Assembly: GCA_903860995.1 (NCBI GenBank)
Contig: CAIOSS010000902.1
Location: forward strand, 1 to 17,120
DNA length: 17,120 nucleotides
From: an uncultured delta proteobacterium
GTDB taxonomy: Bacteria; Myxococcota_A; Polyangia; Polyangiales; Ga0077539
Reading direction: 5' to 3'
The notes under the pieces were generated by a model. That model had not been told where the DNA came from, did no database searches, and saw only the letters and a program-made list of their open reading frames with translations. The translations under genes and the position numbers were made by a program. Of the stretch, positions 14,270 through 17,120 are shown in pieces (positions within the stretch are counted from its first letter, which is position 1; each line of letters opens with the position of its first letter).

Positions 14270-14842
14270 TCAATGCACCCGCGGCGCGGGCGCCGAGCGG
14301 GACAGGATCTCCGCCTCGCGCTGCACCAGGAACCCGATGCGCTCGCGGGCGCGCTCCTCGCCGAAGATCTCCTCCGCCAGCGACGCGAACAGCCGGTGGT
14401 GCCGCGCCTCCGACGCGAAGAGCTCGCGGTACCACCCGCGCATCGCCTCGGTGGGCGCGTGCGCCGCCAGCAGCCCGAAGCGCTCGCAGGAGCGCGCCTC
14501 GATGACCGACGCCACCGCGAGCCGGTCGAGCAGGGGCTCGCAGCGCTTGTCGGCGAGCGCGCGCTGCAGCGAGCGGGCGTAGACGTCCTCCGGCGGCGGC
14601 GTGGCCGCGACGCCGCGCAGCGCGAGCGCCTCGAAGACCTGTGCGACGTGGCCGAGCTCCTCGGCGGCGAGGGCCGTGAGCTCGCGCGCGAGGCGCGGGT
14701 GCATCGGGTAGCGGGTCACCATGGCGGTGGCGTTGGAGGCCGCCTTGAGCTCGCAGTGCAGGTGGTCGAGGAGCACGGCGTCGAGGTCGGCGAGCGCGAC
14801 CTCGACCCAGCGCGGGTCGGTGGTGGAGGCGAGTCCCAGCAT
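14270..14842 (-). CDS. miaE: tRNA-(ms2io6A)-hydroxylase MiaE-like
   Basis: A 190-residue ferritin-like diiron protein. MiaE hydroxylates the isopentenyl chain of ms2i6A37 in tRNAs reading codons that begin with U. Seen: LLDHLHCELKAASNATAM (24-41, Glu31), LAAEELGHVAQVFEAL (58-73, Glu62/His65), ASVIEARSCERFGLLA (111-126, Glu115; IEARSCERF is diagnostic) and LFASEARHHRLFASLAEEIF (141-160, Glu145/His148). This completes a 4-Glu/2-His iron site. No Shine-Dalgarno sequence precedes the ATG at 14842; TATCAC lies 9 bases upstream on the minus strand, another possible short-leader promoter. The gene converges on the acyl-CoA dehydrogenase and diverges from the small membrane protein gene. The substrate is assigned by family only; miaA and miaB are not in the window. 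Confidence 0.92.
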   Translation of the reverse strand: MLGLASTTDPRWVEVALADLDAVLLDHLHCELKAASNATAMVTRYPMHPRLARELTALAAEELGHVAQVFEALALRGVAATPPPEDVYARSLQRALADKRCEPLLDRLAVASVIEARSCERFGLLAAHAPTEAMRGWYRELFASEARHHRLFASLAEEIFGEERARERIGFLVQREAEILSRSAPAPRVH

Positions 14843-14910
14843 AGGGGAGCGGTGATAGCAGCGAACACCGGGGCGCAGGTGCCCCCTCCGCGCCAGGGGG
14901 CAGCGTCTGC

Positions 14911-14916
14911 TACGGT
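14911..14916 (+). promoter_or_regulatory. Minus-10-like hexamer before the small membrane protein gene
   Basis: TACGGT lies 9 bases before the GTG at 14926, with only a GC-rich spacer and no Shine-Dalgarno sequence. No minus-35 box of good quality is seen. Confidence 0.3.
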
Positions 14917-14925
14917 GCGCGCCTC

Positions 14926-15324
14926 GTGAAGAAGCTCTGGTCGTCCATTCCCCCGCCCGTGCGCCGGGCGCTCGCCGCCCTCGTCGTCGTGCTCGGCGTC
15001 GTCGTCGTAGGCAACGAGCTCGGCGGTCAGGCCCCGCGCGACGTCACCCTCCACGCCGACCTCCACGCGGTCTCCCGCCGGGGCTTCGACGTGCGCGCCC
15101 TGCGCATCGAGCTCCTCGGTGCCGACGGCGCCACCCTCCGCCGCATCGAGCGCCGCGCCGAGCCCGGCGGCTCGCTCGCCGTCGTCAACGCCCCCACCAC
15201 CCTGCCCACCGGGCGGTGGCGCGCGCGGGTCGAGCTCGTCGGCGACACCCAGGTGCTCACCCGCGAGGTCACCCTGGAGATCGAGGCCGGCCACGCCGTC
15301 GAGGTCCCGCTGCCGGAGCTGTAG
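14926..15324 (+). CDS. Small membrane-anchored protein of unknown function
   Basis: A 132-residue protein with a GTG start. The N-terminus is basic and then hydrophobic (VRRALAALVVVLGVVVVG, 12-29), giving an uncleaved anchor or signal peptide without a lipobox, so the rest should be periplasmic. The remaining 100 residues alternate in beta-strand fashion (VTLHADLHAVSRRGFDVRAL, WRARVELVG, LTREVTLEIEAGHAVEVPLP), like a single Ig-like or carboxypeptidase-regulatory-like sandwich. I do not recognise a family. It is followed after 76 bases by the PPC-domain gene on the same strand and diverges from the MiaE-like gene. Confidence 0.75.
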   Translation: MKKLWSSIPPPVRRALAALVVVLGVVVVGNELGGQAPRDVTLHADLHAVSRRGFDVRALRIELLGADGATLRRIERRAEPGGSLAVVNAPTTLPTGRWRARVELVGDTQVLTREVTLEIEAGHAVEVPLPEL

Positions 15325-15359
15325 GGAGGGGATTTCGCCCTACCCCCCGCGTCGGGCGG

Positions 15360-15389
15360 TTGCGTCCGGGGGCCATCGTCCCTTACACG
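15360..15389 (+). promoter_or_regulatory. Possible promoter of the PPC-domain gene
   Basis: TTGCGT (15360-15365) and TACACG (15384-15389) are 18 bases apart, the same spacing as in the promoter at 13012-13041. The second box ends 11 bases before the ATG at 15401, and there is no Shine-Dalgarno sequence, so a leader of only a few bases is likely. Matches to consensus are modest. Confidence 0.35.
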
Positions 15390-15400
15390 GGCGCTTACCC

Positions 15401-16309
15401 ATGCTGGTCACCTCGTCTCAGTCGGTGCGTTCGCTGGTCGTGCGGCTCAACAAGGGCGAAGACCTCGCCGAGTCCCTCGCCTCCCTCATCACCTCGCAGC
15501 GCATCACCGTCGCCACGGTCCAGGGCCACGGCGCCCTCGAGGCCGTCATCCTTGACTCCTACGACGCGCGCGCCCGCACCTACGGCGACGCCCGCACCTT
15601 CACCGGCCGCCTGGAGCTCGTCTCGCTCCACGGGCACCTCTCTACCCGCGAGGGCCACCCCGACCTCTACCTGCACGCCGCCGTCGCGCGCGACACCGGC
15701 AACGGCGTCGAGGTCATCGGCGGCCGGCTCATCGAGGCCCAGGTCATCGCCGTCGAGCTCACCCTGCTGCTCCACGACGACCTCTCGCTCGAGCGCTCGC
15801 CCGAGACCACCGGCATCCCGACCTGGCGCAACGGGTCGTCCTCCCCCAGCGCCGCGCCGCGCCCGTCGGTCCCCGCCAGCGTCGCCGCGCCCCTCGGGGA
15901 GAGCGTGCGCCCGCGGCGCATCACCACCGCCGAGCGCGCCGAGACGGCCGCCGCAGCGCCAGCGCCGACGGTGGTGGTGACCAAGCGCGCGCCCCCGGCG
16001 CCCGAGGTGGTCGCGAAGCCCGCAACGCTGGCCGAGGCCGCGCAGCAGCTCCACGCGATGCCCGCCAAGCAGGAGCGCTCCGTCGACGAGGACGAGAGCG
16101 TCACCCCGGACATCGCCGTCGGCGACGTGCTCGAGCACCCCACCTTCGGCGACGCCCAGGTGGTCGGCGTCAACGACGACCGCTGCGACATCAAGCTGGT
16201 GCGCAACGGCACCGTGCGAACCATCATGCTCGACTACTTCGAGGTGACCCCGCAGTCCGCGCGCGACGGCATCCGGGTGTGGAAGATGGTCTCCCGCAAG
16301 CCGCGCTGA
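15401..16309 (+). CDS. PPC/DUF296 domain protein with basic linker and C-terminal beta domain
   Basis: A 302-residue cytosolic protein. Residues about 8-127 form a PPC (DUF296) domain: LVVRLNKGEDLAESLASLIT (12-31), ATVQGHGALEAVIL (38-51), FTGRLELVSLHGHLSTREGH (67-86) and EVIGGRLIEAQVIAVEL (104-120). Bacterial PPC proteins normally carry HLH and GGHL; here these read YLH (90-92) and GGRL (107-110), so the putative metal site may be altered. A disordered Pro/Ala/Arg/Lys-rich linker (130-235) leads to a small beta domain, VGDVLEHPTFGDAQVVGVND (240-259) to about 284, resembling tudor/KOW-like domains. PPC domains in plants bind DNA together with AT-hooks; the basic linker and extra domain could give nucleic-acid binding, which is inference. 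The start at 15401 is the first ATG that fits the domain. Confidence 0.85.
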   Translation: MLVTSSQSVRSLVVRLNKGEDLAESLASLITSQRITVATVQGHGALEAVILDSYDARARTYGDARTFTGRLELVSLHGHLSTREGHPDLYLHAAVARDTGNGVEVIGGRLIEAQVIAVELTLLLHDDLSLERSPETTGIPTWRNGSSSPSAAPRPSVPASVAAPLGESVRPRRITTAERAETAAAAPAPTVVVTKRAPPAPEVVAKPATLAEAAQQLHAMPAKQERSVDEDESVTPDIAVGDVLEHPTFGDAQVVGVNDDRCDIKLVRNGTVRTIMLDYFEVTPQSARDGIRVWKMVSRKPR

Positions 16310-16322
16310 GCGACCGCCGCCC

Positions 16323-17120
16323 TCACACGATCCGGAAGGCGTCCTTCAGCGTGCACCGGCGCTCGCGGGTGAAGGTGCGCGCCGTGGTGAGCCCCTCGCC
16401 CGTCGGCGACGCGATGGTCCACGAGGTCCACCCCTCGCCGCCGACGCCGATGCCGTTGTAGTTGGGGCCGTTCTTCACGAAGATCGACGTGTTGATCGCG
16501 CGGGCCATGCGCGACAGGTTCTCGATGTTGGTGCTCCACATCGTGGCCGTGTGCCCGTAGCCGTGCTCGACCCGCTTCGCCGTCGCGATGGCCTCGTCGA
16601 CGTCCTTCACCCGCACGAGGCCCAGCACCGGCATCAACAGCTCGTGCTGCACGAAGGGGTGCTTCTCGTCGACCTCGGCCCACAAGAGCCTCAGGTCGTC
16701 CGACGCGCTCTTCCCGATGGCCCGCAGGATCACGTTGGCGTTGCGCCCCACGAACTCCCGGTTGACGTGCCCGTCCGAGGTCAGGATCACCCGCTCGAGC
16801 GCCCGCAGCTCGCCCGCGGTGAGCTCGTGCGTCGCGCAGTCTTTCAGGGCCTTCTTGAACTTGTCGGCCACGCTCGCGACGACGACGATCTCCTTCTCGC
16901 ACGTGCAGATCACGTTGTTGTCGAAGCTCGCGCCGGCCACGATGCCGCGCGCCGCGGCCTCGAGGTGGGCCGTCTCGTCCACCACCGCGGGAGGATTCCC
17001 CGGGCCCGCGCTGATGGCCCGCTTGCCCGAGCGCATCGCCTCGGTGACCACGGCGCCGCCGCCGGTGACCACCACGATGCGCACGCCGGGGTGCCGCATG
17101 AGCGCCTGAGCGCTCGCCAC
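16323..17120 (-). CDS. CoA-acylating aldehyde dehydrogenase, EutE/PduP type (partial, N-terminus beyond window)
   Basis: The C-terminal 265 residues of a protein expected to be about 460-500 long; the frame is open at the right edge, and the apparent GTG there is internal. Seen: VVVTGGGAVVTEAMRSGKRA (16-35 of the fragment), SAGPGNPPAVVDETAHLE (37-54), GASFDNNVICTCEKEIVVVA (63-82; the first Cys, residue 72, aligns with the catalytic thiol), then FVKNGPNYNGIGVGGEGW and TIASPTGEG followed by FTRERRC near the end. These are hallmarks of EutE/PduP enzymes, which turn acetaldehyde or propionaldehyde and CoA into acyl-CoA with NAD+, usually inside bacterial microcompartments. The N-terminal encapsulation peptide, if any, is outside the window. 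It converges with the PPC-domain gene. Confidence 0.92.
   Translation of the reverse strand: MASAQALMRHPGVRIVVVTGGGAVVTEAMRSGKRAISAGPGNPPAVVDETAHLEAAARGIVAGASFDNNVICTCEKEIVVVASVADKFKKALKDCATHELTAGELRALERVILTSDGHVNREFVGRNANVILRAIGKSASDDLRLLWAEVDEKHPFVQHELLMPVLGLVRVKDVDEAIATAKRVEHGYGHTATMWSTNIENLSRMARAINTSIFVKNGPNYNGIGVGGEGWTSWTIASPTGEGLTTARTFTRERRCTLKDAFRIV

Noticed and set aside
15321..15343. Inverted repeat GTAGGG / CCCTAC with an 11-base loop after the small membrane protein gene
   Set aside because: A 6-base stem with no T tract, overlapping the stop codon; too weak to call a terminator. No convincing intrinsic terminator was seen at the convergent gene ends either.
1..17120. tRNA, rRNA, tmRNA, CRISPR arrays, insertion sequences, phage or attachment sites
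   Set aside because: No cloverleaf-like sequence, regular repeat-spacer pattern, transposase or integrase motif, or terminal inverted repeats were seen on either strand by reading; a covariance-model search was not possible.

Overview
The window is a GC-rich (by eye about 75%), very densely packed bacterial chromosome segment with no mobile element, RNA gene, CRISPR array or repeat region that I can see. Gene content points to a myxobacterium-like member of the former Deltaproteobacteria (Polyangia; Sandaracinus- or Haliangium-like): lipoproteins with Asp/Ala/Val-rich linkers and Cys/Gly-rich tails, a kinase-like protein joined to a TonB/AgmX-like C-terminus, a stray type III secretion ring protein, and a PPC-domain protein with a basic linker. 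The taxonomic placement is inference; no marker gene was compared.

Layout. 1-2035: comF (partial, minus) diverges from a plus-strand run smpB - small unknown protein - TatD-type hydrolase, with start/stop overlaps. 2039-5348 (minus): three genes joined by 4-base GTGA overlaps, read in order as a beta-propeller lipoprotein with a CxxCH motif, a DUF455 ferritin-like protein and an ATP-grasp enzyme. 5428-6600 (plus) diverges from that unit and encodes a lysyl-oxidase-like lipoprotein that retains the copper histidines and both cofactor-forming residues. 6608-9349 (minus): a likely operon of a PECR-like short-chain dehydrogenase, a GST-fold protein and a phospholipase D/cardiolipin synthase, all overlapping. 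9398-11925 (plus): a membrane-anchored pseudokinase and, 14 bases later, an orphan SctJ/YscJ-like lipoprotein. 11968-14249 (plus): the HrcA repressor and an LCAD-type acyl-CoA dehydrogenase with its own promoter. 14270-14842 (minus): a MiaE-type tRNA hydroxylase. 14926-16309 (plus): a small membrane-anchored protein and a PPC/DUF296 protein with an extra C-terminal beta domain. 16323 to the right edge (minus): the C-terminal 265 residues of an EutE/PduP-type CoA-acylating aldehyde dehydrogenase, possibly the edge of a microcompartment locus.

How the genes relate. Most units are housekeeping or metabolic (trans-translation, tRNA modification, heat-shock repression, fatty-acid and phospholipid enzymes). 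The accessory interest lies in the 2039-6600 surface/redox block (copper amine oxidase-like lipoprotein facing a propeller lipoprotein, ferritin-like protein and ATP-grasp unit) and in the pseudokinase-SctJ pair. Several unit-leading genes lack a Shine-Dalgarno sequence and carry a TAC-type minus-10-like hexamer 8-11 bases before the start codon, which suggests leaderless or very short-leader mRNAs. No stretch longer than about 85 bases lacks a gene.
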